From DASRDZ01 sp035652335 (GTDB lineage Bacteria; Chloroflexota; Dormibacteria; Aeolococcales; Aeolococcaceae): a stretch of DNA of 39,246 nucleotides. The first letter of the stretch is position 1. Each line of letters opens with the position of its first letter. Location of the stretch: assembly GCA_035652335.1 (NCBI GenBank), contig DASRDZ010000058.1, forward strand, positions 1 to 39,246, written 5' to 3'. This document shows positions 23,763 to 31,770 of this stretch, one piece after another. The notes under the pieces are model-generated. The model searched no databases. It saw only the letters and a program-made list of their open reading frames with translations, and was not told the DNA's origin. A program made the position numbers and the translations under genes.

Positions 23763-23832
23763 GCCGCGGACCAGCGCGACTCTCCCCACTCGGCGCATGC
23801 CCGCCTCACCGGCGGTGATGCGCCGGGAGAAC

Positions 23833-23849
23833 GGCCGCCACAGGCGGCC
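23833..23849. terminator. hairpin near the end of the dehalogenase gene
   Basis: GGCCGCC-ACA-GGCGGCC, a perfect 7-bp stem with a 3-nt loop, 14 nt from the dehalogenase stop. It is the third stem-loop in the 149-nt convergent gap. Confidence 0.45.
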
Positions 23850-23862
23850 AAGAGCGCGCCGG

Positions 23863-24765
23863 CTAGGCCGGCAACCGGGTGCGCGCGATGAAGTCGGCCA
23901 CGATGCGGCCGAGCTCCTCCCCCTGGTCCTCCTGGAGGAAGTGGCCGGCGCCTCGGAGGGTCGTGTGCGGCTGGCCCTGGCAGCCGGGGATGAGCTTCTG
24001 CAGCACGGCGTCGGCGCCGCGGGTGATGGGGTCGGTGTCGCCGAACGCGGTGAGGAAGGGCTTCTCCCAGCGGTAGAGCACCTCCCAGGCGGCACGATTG
24101 GGCGCGGAGGCGGGGTCGTCCGGGCGGGTGGGCACGAGCAGGGGGAACTGGCGCGCCCCGGCCTTGTAGGTGTCGTCGGGGAAGGGCGCGTCGTAGGCGG
24201 CGATGACATCGGCGGGCAGGTCGGAGACGCAGCCGCCCTTGACGATGCCGCCGACGTGGAAGTCGGGCGCGGTCTGGGAGAAGTGCTGCCAGGCACGGAA
24301 GGCGTCGCCGGGGTCGTGCTCGCCGGTGGGCAGGAAGGTGTTGGCGGCGACCACCCGGGCGAAGCGCTCGGGCATCTCGGCGACGAGGCGCAACCCGATC
24401 AGGCCGCCCCAGTCCTGGCAGACCAGGGTCACCTCGTTCAGGTCAAGCCCGGCCACAACCCCGCGCATCCAGTCGACGTGGCGCTGGTAGGTGTAGTCCT
24501 CGCGCGCCGCCGGCTTGTCGGAGCGGCCGAAGCCCACCAGGTCGGGGACCACGGCCCGGTGTCCCGCGGCGGTGAGCACCGGCACCAGCTTGCGATAGAG
24601 GTAGGACCAGGAGGGTTCGCCGTGGAGCATCAGCACCACCGCGCCGTCCCGCGGGCCCTCGTCGACGTAATGGACGCGCAGGCCGTCGACTTCGACGTAG
24701 TGCGGCGCGAAAGGGAAGCCGGGCAGCGACACGAAGCGCTCGTCGGGGGTGCGCAGGACGTCCAT
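23863..24765 (-). CDS. haloalkane dehalogenase (DhmA-like, subfamily I)
   Basis: A 300-residue alpha/beta-hydrolase that would replace a halogen by hydroxyl on a haloalkane. The opening MDVLRTPDERFVSLPGFPF is characteristic of mycobacterial DhmA-type enzymes. Nucleophile Asp118 with the adjacent halide-binding Trp119 is in VCQDWGGLIGLRL. The motif LHGEPSWSYLYR (oxyanion, Glu50) is present; His275 is in GHFLQED and a candidate acid Asp245 is in FGDTDP. The Asp nucleophile separates it from ordinary esterases; epoxide hydrolase remains a possible alternative. TAAGCT ends 9 nt before the ATG, suggesting a leaderless mRNA. It is divergent from malQ. Confidence 0.88.
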   Translation of the reverse strand: MDVLRTPDERFVSLPGFPFAPHYVEVDGLRVHYVDEGPRDGAVVLMLHGEPSWSYLYRKLVPVLTAAGHRAVVPDLVGFGRSDKPAAREDYTYQRHVDWMRGVVAGLDLNEVTLVCQDWGGLIGLRLVAEMPERFARVVAANTFLPTGEHDPGDAFRAWQHFSQTAPDFHVGGIVKGGCVSDLPADVIAAYDAPFPDDTYKAGARQFPLLVPTRPDDPASAPNRAAWEVLYRWEKPFLTAFGDTDPITRGADAVLQKLIPGCQGQPHTTLRGAGHFLQEDQGEELGRIVADFIARTRLPA

Positions 24766-24774
24766 GGGCCGTGC

Positions 24775-24795
24775 AGCTTAGGCGCTGCGAGCGCC
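24775..24795 (-). promoter_or_regulatory. -10-like TAAGCT for the dehalogenase plus adjoining palindrome
   Basis: TAAGCT on the minus strand (24775-24780) ends 9 nt before the ATG. It is directly followed, going upstream, by the inverted repeat GGCGCT-GCG-AGCGCC (24781-24795), a possible operator in the divergent region with malQ. Confidence 0.45.
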
Positions 24796-24830
24796 GCTCT
24801 GCGCGGGCCGGCGCCGCGGTCCCGCCGCGC

Positions 24831-24836
24831 GACAAT
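24831..24836 (+). promoter_or_regulatory. -10-like GACAAT for malQ, leaderless geometry
   Basis: GACAAT ends 6 nt before the malQ ATG. It is the third exact GACAAT in the window at this spacing. Confidence 0.55.
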
Positions 24837-24842
24837 CCGCTG

Positions 24843-26705
24843 ATGCCCTCCCTCCCCGAGCATGCGCGCGCCTGGGGCGTGGAGACGTCTTGGGACGATG
24901 TCAACGGACAGCGCCACGAGGTCCCCGCCGCCACCCTGGAGGCGATCCTCGACGTCCTCGGCGCCCGGGACGGCTCCACCCCGGATGCGGAGGCGGGGCC
25001 GATCGTCGTGCGGGCGGGCGCCTCTCTCCCGGCTTCGGTGCGGCCCGGCAGCCTGGTGCGCACCGAGCAGGGTGACGAGGCGCGCCTGGCGCCCGCCTCC
25101 CCGGCGCTGCCGCTCGGGTACCACCGCCTCCAGCAGCAGGGCGGAGCCGAACGCGAGCTGATCGTCACCCCCGACCGCTGCCATCTCCCCGACGACCTGC
25201 GCACCTGGGGGTGGGCGGTGCAGCTCTACAGCCTCCGCTCCAGCCGCAGCTGGGGGACGGGCGACTACGGCGACCTGCGCGACCTGGCCCGCTGGTCCGC
25301 CGGGCTCGGCGCGGGGGTCCTGCTGCTCAACCCGCTGCACTTCGCCGGGCCGGCCAGACCCGTCCCGTCGAGTCCCTACTCGCCGAGCAGCCGCCGCTTC
25401 CGCGACCCGCTCTCCCTCCGGGTCGAGGACGTCCCAGGGGCCCGCGAGGCTCTCGGCGGTGACCTGGAGCGCCTGGAGCGTGCCGGGGCCCGCCTGCGCG
25501 ACCAGCCGCTCATCGACCGCGATGCCGTCTTCGCACTGAGGATGGGGGCGCTGGGCCGGATCTGGGAGCACACGCGGTCCGCCGCCGCGGACCAGCTCAC
25601 GGGTTGGCGCGCCGAGCAGGGTGCCGACCTCGACGCCTTCGGGGTCTGGTGCGCCCTCGCCGAAGAGCACGGCCCCACCTGGCGCGACTGGCCCGCCGAG
25701 CTCCGCCACCGCGACTCCCCTGCCGTCGCCGTCGACGCGGATCGGCTTCGCGACCGGGCGCTGTTCCACGTGTGGCTGCAATGGCTGGTCGACCGGCAGC
25801 TCGCCGCGGCGGCCGCCGAGCTGCCCCTCCTCCACGACCTGGCCATCGGCGTCGATCCCGGCGGCGTCGACGCCTGGCTCTGGCCGGGGGCGGTCGCCGG
25901 CGGCGTCCACGTCGGGGCGCCACCCGACCTGTTCAACACCCGCGGCCAGGACTGGGGCATCGCGCCGTTCCACCCCTGGGGGCTGCGGACCGCCGGCTAC
26001 CGCCCCTTCGTCGACACCATCCGCGGCTGCCTGCGCGGAGCCGGGGGGCTGCGGATCGACCACGTCATGGGCCTGTCCCGGCTGTTCTGGATCCCGCCCG
26101 GGGCGGCGCCGACCGAGGGCGCGTACGTCCGCTACCCGTCGGGCGACCTCTTCGACCTGCTCGCCCTGGAATCGGTGCGGGCACGGGCCTTCGTGGTCGG
26201 CGAGGACCTGGGCACGGTCGAGCCCGCGGTGCGGGAGGAGATGGCGGCGCGCGACATCCTCTCCTACCGGCTGCTCTGGTTCGAGCAGGCGGCACCGTCC
26301 CGCTGGCCCCGGCGCGCCGTGGCGGCCGTGACCACCCACGACCTGCCCACCGTCGCCGGCGTGTGGACGGGCGCGGACCTCCGCGACCAGGAGGAGGCGG
26401 GGACCACGCCCGACCCGGAGCAGAGCGCCCGGCTGCAGGTCCGGCTGGCCGAGCTGGCCGGCCTCGGCGAGGGGGCGGACACGGAGGACGCCGTCGTCGG
26501 GGCGCACCAGGCGCTGGCCGCCGCCCCCTCGTGCGTCCTCCTGGCCACCCTCGAGGACGCCCTCGCCGTGGAGCGGCGCCCCAACCTCCCGGGGACCACA
26601 GCCGACCGGTGGCCGAGCTGGTCGATCCCGCTGCCGCACACCCTCGAGGAGCTGGTCGGCCTGCCCCTCCCCCGCCGCCTGGCCGCCATCCTCCGCCGGC
26701 CCTGA
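24843..26705 (+). CDS. malQ: 4-alpha-glucanotransferase (MalQ, amylomaltase)
   Basis: MalQ disproportionates maltooligosaccharides by moving alpha-1,4-glucan chains. The 620-residue GH77 protein has the family opening with AWGVETSWDDVNGQRHEVP, then WAVQLYSLRSSRSWGTGDYGD, and the active site: nucleophile Asp406 (GLRIDHVMGL), acid/base Glu454 (VVGEDLGTVE) and Asp500 (TTHDLPTVAG). PPDLFNTRGQDWGIAPF is another hallmark. It acts in the cytoplasm and would supply or recycle glucans for the TreYZ and GH15 enzymes encoded upstream. No Shine-Dalgarno sequence is present; GACAAT is 6 nt before the ATG. A short hairpin follows the stop. Confidence 0.95.
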   Translation: MPSLPEHARAWGVETSWDDVNGQRHEVPAATLEAILDVLGARDGSTPDAEAGPIVVRAGASLPASVRPGSLVRTEQGDEARLAPASPALPLGYHRLQQQGGAERELIVTPDRCHLPDDLRTWGWAVQLYSLRSSRSWGTGDYGDLRDLARWSAGLGAGVLLLNPLHFAGPARPVPSSPYSPSSRRFRDPLSLRVEDVPGAREALGGDLERLERAGARLRDQPLIDRDAVFALRMGALGRIWEHTRSAAADQLTGWRAEQGADLDAFGVWCALAEEHGPTWRDWPAELRHRDSPAVAVDADRLRDRALFHVWLQWLVDRQLAAAAAELPLLHDLAIGVDPGGVDAWLWPGAVAGGVHVGAPPDLFNTRGQDWGIAPFHPWGLRTAGYRPFVDTIRGCLRGAGGLRIDHVMGLSRLFWIPPGAAPTEGAYVRYPSGDLFDLLALESVRARAFVVGEDLGTVEPAVREEMAARDILSYRLLWFEQAAPSRWPRRAVAAVTTHDLPTVAGVWTGADLRDQEEAGTTPDPEQSARLQVRLAELAGLGEGADTEDAVVGAHQALAAAPSCVLLATLEDALAVERRPNLPGTTADRWPSWSIPLPHTLEELVGLPLPRRLAAILRRP

Positions 26706-26708
26706 GCA

Positions 26709-26723
26709 GCCGCTGCAAGCGGC
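26709..26723 (+). terminator. short hairpin after malQ
   Basis: GCCGCT-GCA-AGCGGC, 6-bp stem, four bases after the malQ stop. There is no T-tract. Confidence 0.35.
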
Positions 26724-26741
26724 GCCACAGGGGTGGGCCGC

Positions 26742-26772
26742 TTGTCGCAAAAGGTGTTAGTCGCGTTATCAT
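26742..26772 (+). promoter_or_regulatory. promoter-like TTGTCG / TATCAT for the double zinc-ribbon gene
   Basis: TTGTCG (26742-26747) and TATCAT (26767-26772) in an AT-rich island, spacer 19 nt, which is long. A second reading is TTAGTC with TACTAG further downstream. Flanking GTCGC and GCGAC arms form a loose inverted repeat around the -10. The leader would be about 35 nt. Confidence 0.4.
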
Positions 26773-26812
26773 GTGATCTACTAGCGACACGACAGCGGAG
26801 ACCACCCGAGCG

Positions 26813-27364
26813 ATGAGCCAGCTGAGCCCTTGTCCCCAATGCCGGAGCGAACGGGTGTGGGCCCGTGCTGCGCTCGGCGCCTACGGCATCACCCATGTCG
26901 CCTTCTGTCCCGGCTGTGCCCGCGCGGCGACCATCTGCACGCGCTGCGGCACCGAGCTGGTGCTGATGCGGCAGTCGAGCTGGGTGGCGCCGGGCCGTCC
27001 CCAGGTCGAGTCCGTGCTCACCTGCCCCGCCTGCCGCCAGGCGACCTCGTCGCAGGCGGGCGTCCCGGTCGGCACCGCCTCGGCGGGACCGGCGGCCTCG
27101 CCCGGACCAACCGCCTCGGCCTGGTCCGCGGCGGCGTCGGTCAACCCGGCGCTGCTGCGCCGGCCGGCGCTGGGCCGCCTCGTCTCCGACGCTCCCGCGC
27201 CCGCGGTGATGCAGCGCGTCGCCGACGACTGCGAGCAGCTCTCGGCCAGCCGCTACCAGCGGCAGCGGCAGCTCCTCGGCCTCGTCGAGGAGGCCGCCCG
27301 GCGCGCCGACGCGATGGCCCGCCTGGAGCTGGAGCTGACCCGCCTGGCCGACGTCGAGGGCTGA
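26813..27364 (+). CDS. double zinc-ribbon protein
   Basis: A 183-residue cytoplasmic protein with four CxxC knuckles: Cys7/10, Cys32/35, Cys42/45 and Cys71/74, which pair into two zinc ribbons. Residues about 78-115 are an Ala/Pro/Ser-rich linker and 118-183 are helical and charged, likely a coiled coil (ASRYQRQRQLLGLVEEAARR, then LELELTRLADVEG). I recognise no named family. The architecture suits a scaffold or nucleic-acid-binding protein. GGAGA 11 nt upstream is a modest Shine-Dalgarno site. The next gene starts 46 nt downstream with its own -10-like element. Confidence 0.75.
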   Translation: MSQLSPCPQCRSERVWARAALGAYGITHVAFCPGCARAATICTRCGTELVLMRQSSWVAPGRPQVESVLTCPACRQATSSQAGVPVGTASAGPAASPGPTASAWSAAASVNPALLRRPALGRLVSDAPAPAVMQRVADDCEQLSASRYQRQRQLLGLVEEAARRADAMARLELELTRLADVEG

Positions 27365-27397
27365 CCCCCGGCGCCTCGCGCCACGGCCGCGACCGGG

Positions 27398-27403
27398 CAT
27401 AGT
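27398..27403 (+). promoter_or_regulatory. -10-like CATAGT for the MmgE/PrpD gene
   Basis: CATAGT ends 7 nt before the GTG at 27411; no Shine-Dalgarno site. Confidence 0.4.
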
Positions 27404-27410
27404 TGCGGCC

Positions 27411-28898
27411 GTGGCCATGATCGGGGAGCTGTCCGAGTGGGCGTGCGGGCTTCGCCCGGGCGACGTTCCCGACCGGGTTCGCGCGCTGGCGGTCTCGCAG
27501 CTGCTCGGCCACCTCGGCGCCGTCTGCGCCGGGGCGCGGCACGGCGCGGGCCGGCGGATCCTGCGGCTGGGCGCGCCGTTCGGCGACGACCCGGCCCGCT
27601 CCGCGTACGCCATGGCGGCGCTCTCCATGCTGCTCGACTTCGACGACACCGTCTTCGCCGGCCACGTGTCGCACTCGGCCGTGGGCGTGCCCCTCAGCTA
27701 CGCCCGCCGCGCCGGCCTGGACGGCGACCGGCTGTTGCTGTCGATCGTGGCCGCAACCGAGGTGGCGGCGCGGGTGACCGCCGCGGCGACCCTGGGGCCG
27801 TTCCGCGGGCAGACGGCGGCGCACACCCACCTCGCCGGGGCGGTGGCGGGCCGGTGCGTCGCGGAGGGGCGCGACGCCGCGACGATGCGCGAAGCCCTCG
27901 GCCTGGCCTTCGCCCAGCCGCCGTGGACGCTCGACCACGCCTTCTTCGGCAGCGACGCCAAGACCCTCGTCGCCGCCACGCCGCTGCGCGCGGGGCTCGA
28001 CGCGGTCGACGCCGCCGCGGCGGGGCTGCTCGGCGCACCCGACCTGCTCGAGCATCCCGCGGGCTTCCTGGCGCGGTTCTCCACCACCCCGCTTCCCCAG
28101 GCGGCGGGCGGCCTCGGCAGGCGCTGGCACACCGACACCCTGTCCATCAAGGTGCACCCGGGCTGCGCCTACCTCGACGCCGCCATCGACGCCGCCGTCG
28201 CCCTGAGCCGGCAGGTTGCAGACAGGTTCGACCAGATCTCGTCGGTCGACGTCGACGCCTCGATCTTCACCGTGGGGATGGAGGAGCGCTCGGCTCCGTA
28301 CCTCGACGGCCCCGGGTCGGGCCTGGCGGCCCTCAACTTCTCCACCGGCTACAGCGTGGCCGCCGCGCTTCGGCGCGGGCGGCTGGAGGTGGAGGACTTC
28401 GAGGCGCCGCGGCTGCAGGACGGCGAGGTGTGGCGGGTGGCGCGCCTGGTCCGGGTGCGCCACGACCCGGAGGTCACCCGCCGCGCCCTCCTGGCCGCCG
28501 CTCCACTGGGGGCCGCCCTGCGCCTGGCGGGACCCGAGGGCGCCCGCTGGCTGGCCGGCGGCGCGGGCGTCGCCGAGGACGAGGCGCTGGCGCTGCTCGG
28601 CGAGCCGGAGGCGACGTTCGAAGCGGCGGAGAAGGCGGTGGGGGCCCGGCTGCGCGTCGGCTTCGCGGACGGATCGGAGCTGGCCGCGGCGGTCGACGTC
28701 CCCGAGGGTGCGGCGGGGGCGGCGATGCGGGCGGGCCATCGCGAGGTGGCGCGGACGAAGCTCGTCCGCAACGCCGCGCCACTGCTGGGTGAGCCCGAGG
28801 CCGCCAGGCTGGCCGCCGCCGTCGAGGCGCTGCCCGGAGCAGACGCCCCGCAGGTCGCCGCGCTGATGGACGGCCTCCGCGACGCACTCCAGGGCTAG
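27411..28898 (+). CDS. MmgE/PrpD family protein (2-methylcitrate dehydratase-like)
   Basis: A 495-residue protein of the MmgE/PrpD family, whose known members dehydrate 2-methylcitrate in propionate breakdown or act on other carboxylic acids such as aconitate and iminodisuccinate. Family features are the helical opening with LRPGDVPDRVRALAVSQLLGHLGAV, the segment LLDFDDTVFAGHVSHSAVGVP, GPFRGQTAAHTHLAGAV, and the hinge motif WHTDTLSIKVHPGCAYLDAAID. No methylcitrate lyase or prpC gene is next to it, so a methylcitrate role is unproven; the CBS-citrate synthase lies 25 kb away. The GTG has CATAGT 7 nt upstream. Its TAG interlocks with that of the convergent kinase gene in a CTAG. Confidence 0.88.
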   Translation: MAMIGELSEWACGLRPGDVPDRVRALAVSQLLGHLGAVCAGARHGAGRRILRLGAPFGDDPARSAYAMAALSMLLDFDDTVFAGHVSHSAVGVPLSYARRAGLDGDRLLLSIVAATEVAARVTAAATLGPFRGQTAAHTHLAGAVAGRCVAEGRDAATMREALGLAFAQPPWTLDHAFFGSDAKTLVAATPLRAGLDAVDAAAAGLLGAPDLLEHPAGFLARFSTTPLPQAAGGLGRRWHTDTLSIKVHPGCAYLDAAIDAAVALSRQVADRFDQISSVDVDASIFTVGMEERSAPYLDGPGSGLAALNFSTGYSVAAALRRGRLEVEDFEAPRLQDGEVWRVARLVRVRHDPEVTRRALLAAAPLGAALRLAGPEGARWLAGGAGVAEDEALALLGEPEATFEAAEKAVGARLRVGFADGSELAAAVDVPEGAAGAAMRAGHREVARTKLVRNAAPLLGEPEAARLAAAVEALPGADAPQVAALMDGLRDALQG

Positions 28899-29836
28899 GT
28901 CCGCGGCACCACCATCGGCACCGCCTTGGGGACGGCGCGCAGGGTCACGCTGCTCGCCTCGCCAGGCCACGCGTCCCCGTCGACCTCGAAGGGCAGCGGA
29001 CCGTCGAGCGCCCGCAGCGTCACCGCGCTGCCCTGCGCGTAGTGGACGCCGGGGAGCTCGAGGTGGGCGCCCTGCATCGCCGCCGTGAGCTGCTCGACCG
29101 CGGTCGCGCCGTCGGGCGCCAGGAGGACACAGACGTCGAGCAGGCCGTCGTCGAGCACCGAGCGCGGCAGCACGGCGAGGCTCCCGCCCCGGCGCTGCGC
29201 CCCGCCCACCGCGGCCAGGGCGATCGGGCCCTCGCAGAGCGGCCGCCCGTCGACGCTGACGGCGCCGGGGAAGGGGCGAAGCGACGTCGCCACGCTGAGC
29301 GCCGCCTCCATGTACAGCTGGCGCCCGGAGAGGTGCGGGAAGCGCGCGGTCGCGTCGACGGTCCAGCGCAGGAAGCCCGCCGACGCCCCGAGCAGCACGG
29401 CCTGCCCGTCCCCGGAGATGCGGGCGAGGTCGACGTCGCAGCGCTCCGTCCCGCCGCGGCCGAGCAGGGCCAGCGACTCCCGCCACGGGCGGTCGCTCCA
29501 CAGCGCGTGGTGCATGGAGTTGCCCGTGCCGGCGGGCAGGATGAGCATCTGCGCCGCGGCGGCAGGGGCCGGGCCGCCCGCCGTCCAGGTGCCGAGGCCG
29601 AGCGCGATGCCGTGCGCCACCTCCCGCGCGGTGCCGTCGCCCCCGACCGCGACGACGAGGCCGACGTCGGGGTCCGACGCGGCGGCGCGAGCCAGGGCCA
29701 CTCCTCCGCCGGGCTCGGCGGTGCGCAGCACGTCGACACCGGCGAACATGGCGCGCAGCTCCCGGGCGGCATCCTCGGCGACCTGCGCCGGATCCCCGCG
29801 CGCCGCGGGGTTGACCACCACCGCCGCGCGGGTCAC
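28895..29836 (-). CDS. diacylglycerol kinase/NAD kinase-like lipid kinase
   Basis: A 313-residue protein of the DAGK catalytic family, which phosphorylates diacylglycerol, sphingoid bases or similar lipids with ATP. It opens with AAVVVNPAARGD, has the nucleotide-binding VAVGGDGTAREVAHGI (GGDGT 65-69) and LPAGTGNSMHHA, and ends with a beta-sandwich domain carrying DDGLLDVCVL and LPFEVDGDAWPG. All are typical of DgkB/YegS-type enzymes. GTG at 29836 overlaps the upstream GMC stop by 4 nt. As the last gene of a three-gene operon with the fused GMC protein, it hints at lipid or lipid-alcohol metabolism. Confidence 0.9.
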   Translation of the reverse strand: MTRAAVVVNPAARGDPAQVAEDAARELRAMFAGVDVLRTAEPGGGVALARAAASDPDVGLVVAVGGDGTAREVAHGIALGLGTWTAGGPAPAAAAQMLILPAGTGNSMHHALWSDRPWRESLALLGRGGTERCDVDLARISGDGQAVLLGASAGFLRWTVDATARFPHLSGRQLYMEAALSVATSLRPFPGAVSVDGRPLCEGPIALAAVGGAQRRGGSLAVLPRSVLDDGLLDVCVLLAPDGATAVEQLTAAMQGAHLELPGVHYAQGSAVTLRALDGPLPFEVDGDAWPGEASSVTLRAVPKAVPMVVPRT

Positions 29837-31770
29837 GTCAGGGCGTCGGCGAGATGGCGGGCGCCACGTGCGGCCATGGCCATGACGGTGACCTGCGGGT
29901 TCACCACCGTCGAGGACGGCATCGTCGAGGCGTCGAGCACCCACAGCCCGGGCACGTCGTGGGTCTGCCCGCGGGCGTCGACGACGGAGGTGCCGGGGTC
30001 GGCGCCCATCCGGCAGGTGCCCATGGGGTGGTAGGCGGACACCTTGAGGTCCCCGGGCCGCCAGCGTCCCTCGCCGATGCGCCGCACCTCGTCCGGGGAG
30101 TCGATTGCGGCCAACCCTGGCAGCATCGGGTAGACGCGCGTCGCTCCGGCCGCGAAGAAGATGCGCGCCGCCAGCTCGATGCCGCGGACGATCTTGCGCG
30201 CGTCGCCCTCGGTGAGGTCGTAGCGGATGAGGACGCCACCGCCCACGGCGCGCACCCGCCCCACCCCCTCGTCGGAGATGACGCTGCCGGCCGCGGCCAT
30301 CCGCGGGTACTGGGCGAAGAGCTCCTTCTGCTCCCGCCCCGCGCCGGGCAGCGAGCCGGCCGAGTAGCCGAGGCCCGGCGGCGGGAAGGTCGCCTCCAGC
30401 AGGATGCCGTCGCGGATCAGCTCGTCGACGTGGTGGTTCTGCATCACGCCCCTCCAGGCGCGCAGGTCCTCGTCGAAGCGCGCCGTGGTGCCGACCGCGG
30501 GATGGATCACCAGGTTGCGTCCCACCTGCCCGGATGAATTGGCCAGCCTCTGCCGCAACAGCAGTGCCGGGGTGAAGACGGCGCCGGCGGCGAGCACGAC
30601 GGCGCGTGCGTGGACGCGCAGCTCGCCCCGTTTCGCGCCGCTCGCCGGGTCGTGCACCGTCGCCACCACGCCGGTGGCGCGACCGTTCCGCACCGTCACC
30701 CGGCGCACCCTGCAGTTGGCGAAGAGCTGCGCCCCGCCGGCGAGCACGCCGGGCAGCACCGAGACGTGCATGGCCTGCTTGGCGTCGATGGGACAGACGA
30801 AGGCGCACTGGCCGTGCCCGTGGCAGTTGCGGGCGTTGCGGCGGATGGCCTCGTTCTTCAGCCCCAGCGCGCCGGCGCCGCGGCGGAACACCTCGCCGTT
30901 GGGGCCGAGGATCTCGTCGGGCACCGGGGCGACGCCGATCAGGTCCTCGACGGCGTCGAAGTAGGCGCCCAGCGCGTCGGGGGCCAGGCCGGGAAGGCCG
31001 CCTCGCGCCCAGCGGTCGAGCACCGAGTCCGGGGTGCGGAAGCAGGTGCCGCTGTTGACCACGGTGGTGCCGCCGACGGCGCGGCCCATCGGCAGCGAGA
31101 TCACCGGTGAGCCGAAGGTGGCGGTGAGCCCCTGGTCGCGGTAGGCGTCGAAGAGCCGCTCGACGGGGAGCTGGCGCTGCACCGTCTCGCGCCGGATCAC
31201 ACCGCCCTCCTCGACGATCACCACGCTGAGGCCTGCGCGCACCAGCTCGCGCGCCGCCAGCGCGCCGCCGGCGCCGCTGCCGACGACGACCACGTCGCAG
31301 CGGACGTCCTCGTCGCGCACGTCGGGCCACTGCGCGGCGGGGAGCGAGGGCGGCGGCGGCACCGCCGACCAGTCGACGGGCCGGGCGGGCGAGCCGTCCC
31401 AGCCGAGGCGGCGGCTCACCTCGGGCGCCGACGCGTAGGCGATGGTGACCAGCGTGTGCAGGCCCATGAAGGCGTCGCGGCGCAGGCGGAAGCGCGAGGA
31501 GTCGCTCTCCGCCGCCCAGGCCTCGCGGCGGCCGCCGCCCAGGCCGGCGAAGGTGCGCGGCGCCCGCGAGAGCAGCGGGGTCAGCGAGTATCCGCCAAGC
31601 ATGGCACGAACCAGGCGGCGCGCCTGGGGGGAGAAGCGCTCCAGCCATTCCTCGAGGCGCTCGGGGACGCCGACGTCGAGGGCGCCCTCGGGGATGCTGC
31701 CACCGGGGGGGACGATGGAGTCGCAGAGGGCGCGGAGCTGGCGGCGCTCGAAGGAGGTGAGCACGCTCAC
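29833..31770 (-). CDS. GMC oxidoreductase fused to an N-terminal subunit-3-like domain (long-chain alcohol oxidase-like)
   Basis: A 645-residue flavoprotein. Residues about 1-130 resemble gluconate-2-dehydrogenase subunit 3 (FERRQLRALCDSIVPPGGS), and the GMC part follows with FAD motif VVVGSGAGGALAARELV (GSGAGG 164-169). Cys316, Cys322 and Cys326 (NCHGHGQCAFVCP) form a ferredoxin-like cluster motif seen in long-chain-alcohol-oxidase-type GMC proteins. The C-terminus has YHPMGTCRMG with the active-site His and VVNPQVTVMAMA with the paired Asn. GTG at 31770 overlaps the upstream stop (GTGA). Substrate is likely an alcohol or sterol-like molecule, by family and by the kinase neighbour. Confidence 0.88.
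   Translation of the reverse strand: MSVLTSFERRQLRALCDSIVPPGGSIPEGALDVGVPERLEEWLERFSPQARRLVRAMLGGYSLTPLLSRAPRTFAGLGGGRREAWAAESDSSRFRLRRDAFMGLHTLVTIAYASAPEVSRRLGWDGSPARPVDWSAVPPPPSLPAAQWPDVRDEDVRCDVVVVGSGAGGALAARELVRAGLSVVIVEEGGVIRRETVQRQLPVERLFDAYRDQGLTATFGSPVISLPMGRAVGGTTVVNSGTCFRTPDSVLDRWARGGLPGLAPDALGAYFDAVEDLIGVAPVPDEILGPNGEVFRRGAGALGLKNEAIRRNARNCHGHGQCAFVCPIDAKQAMHVSVLPGVLAGGAQLFANCRVRRVTVRNGRATGVVATVHDPASGAKRGELRVHARAVVLAAGAVFTPALLLRQRLANSSGQVGRNLVIHPAVGTTARFDEDLRAWRGVMQNHHVDELIRDGILLEATFPPPGLGYSAGSLPGAGREQKELFAQYPRMAAAGSVISDEGVGRVRAVGGGVLIRYDLTEGDARKIVRGIELAARIFFAAGATRVYPMLPGLAAIDSPDEVRRIGEGRWRPGDLKVSAYHPMGTCRMGADPGTSVVDARGQTHDVPGLWVLDASTMPSSTVVNPQVTVMAMAARGARHLADALT

Noticed and set aside
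24781..24795. GGCGCT-GCG-AGCGCC as a terminator
   Set aside because: It sits between divergent promoters, not after a gene, so an operator is the better reading.
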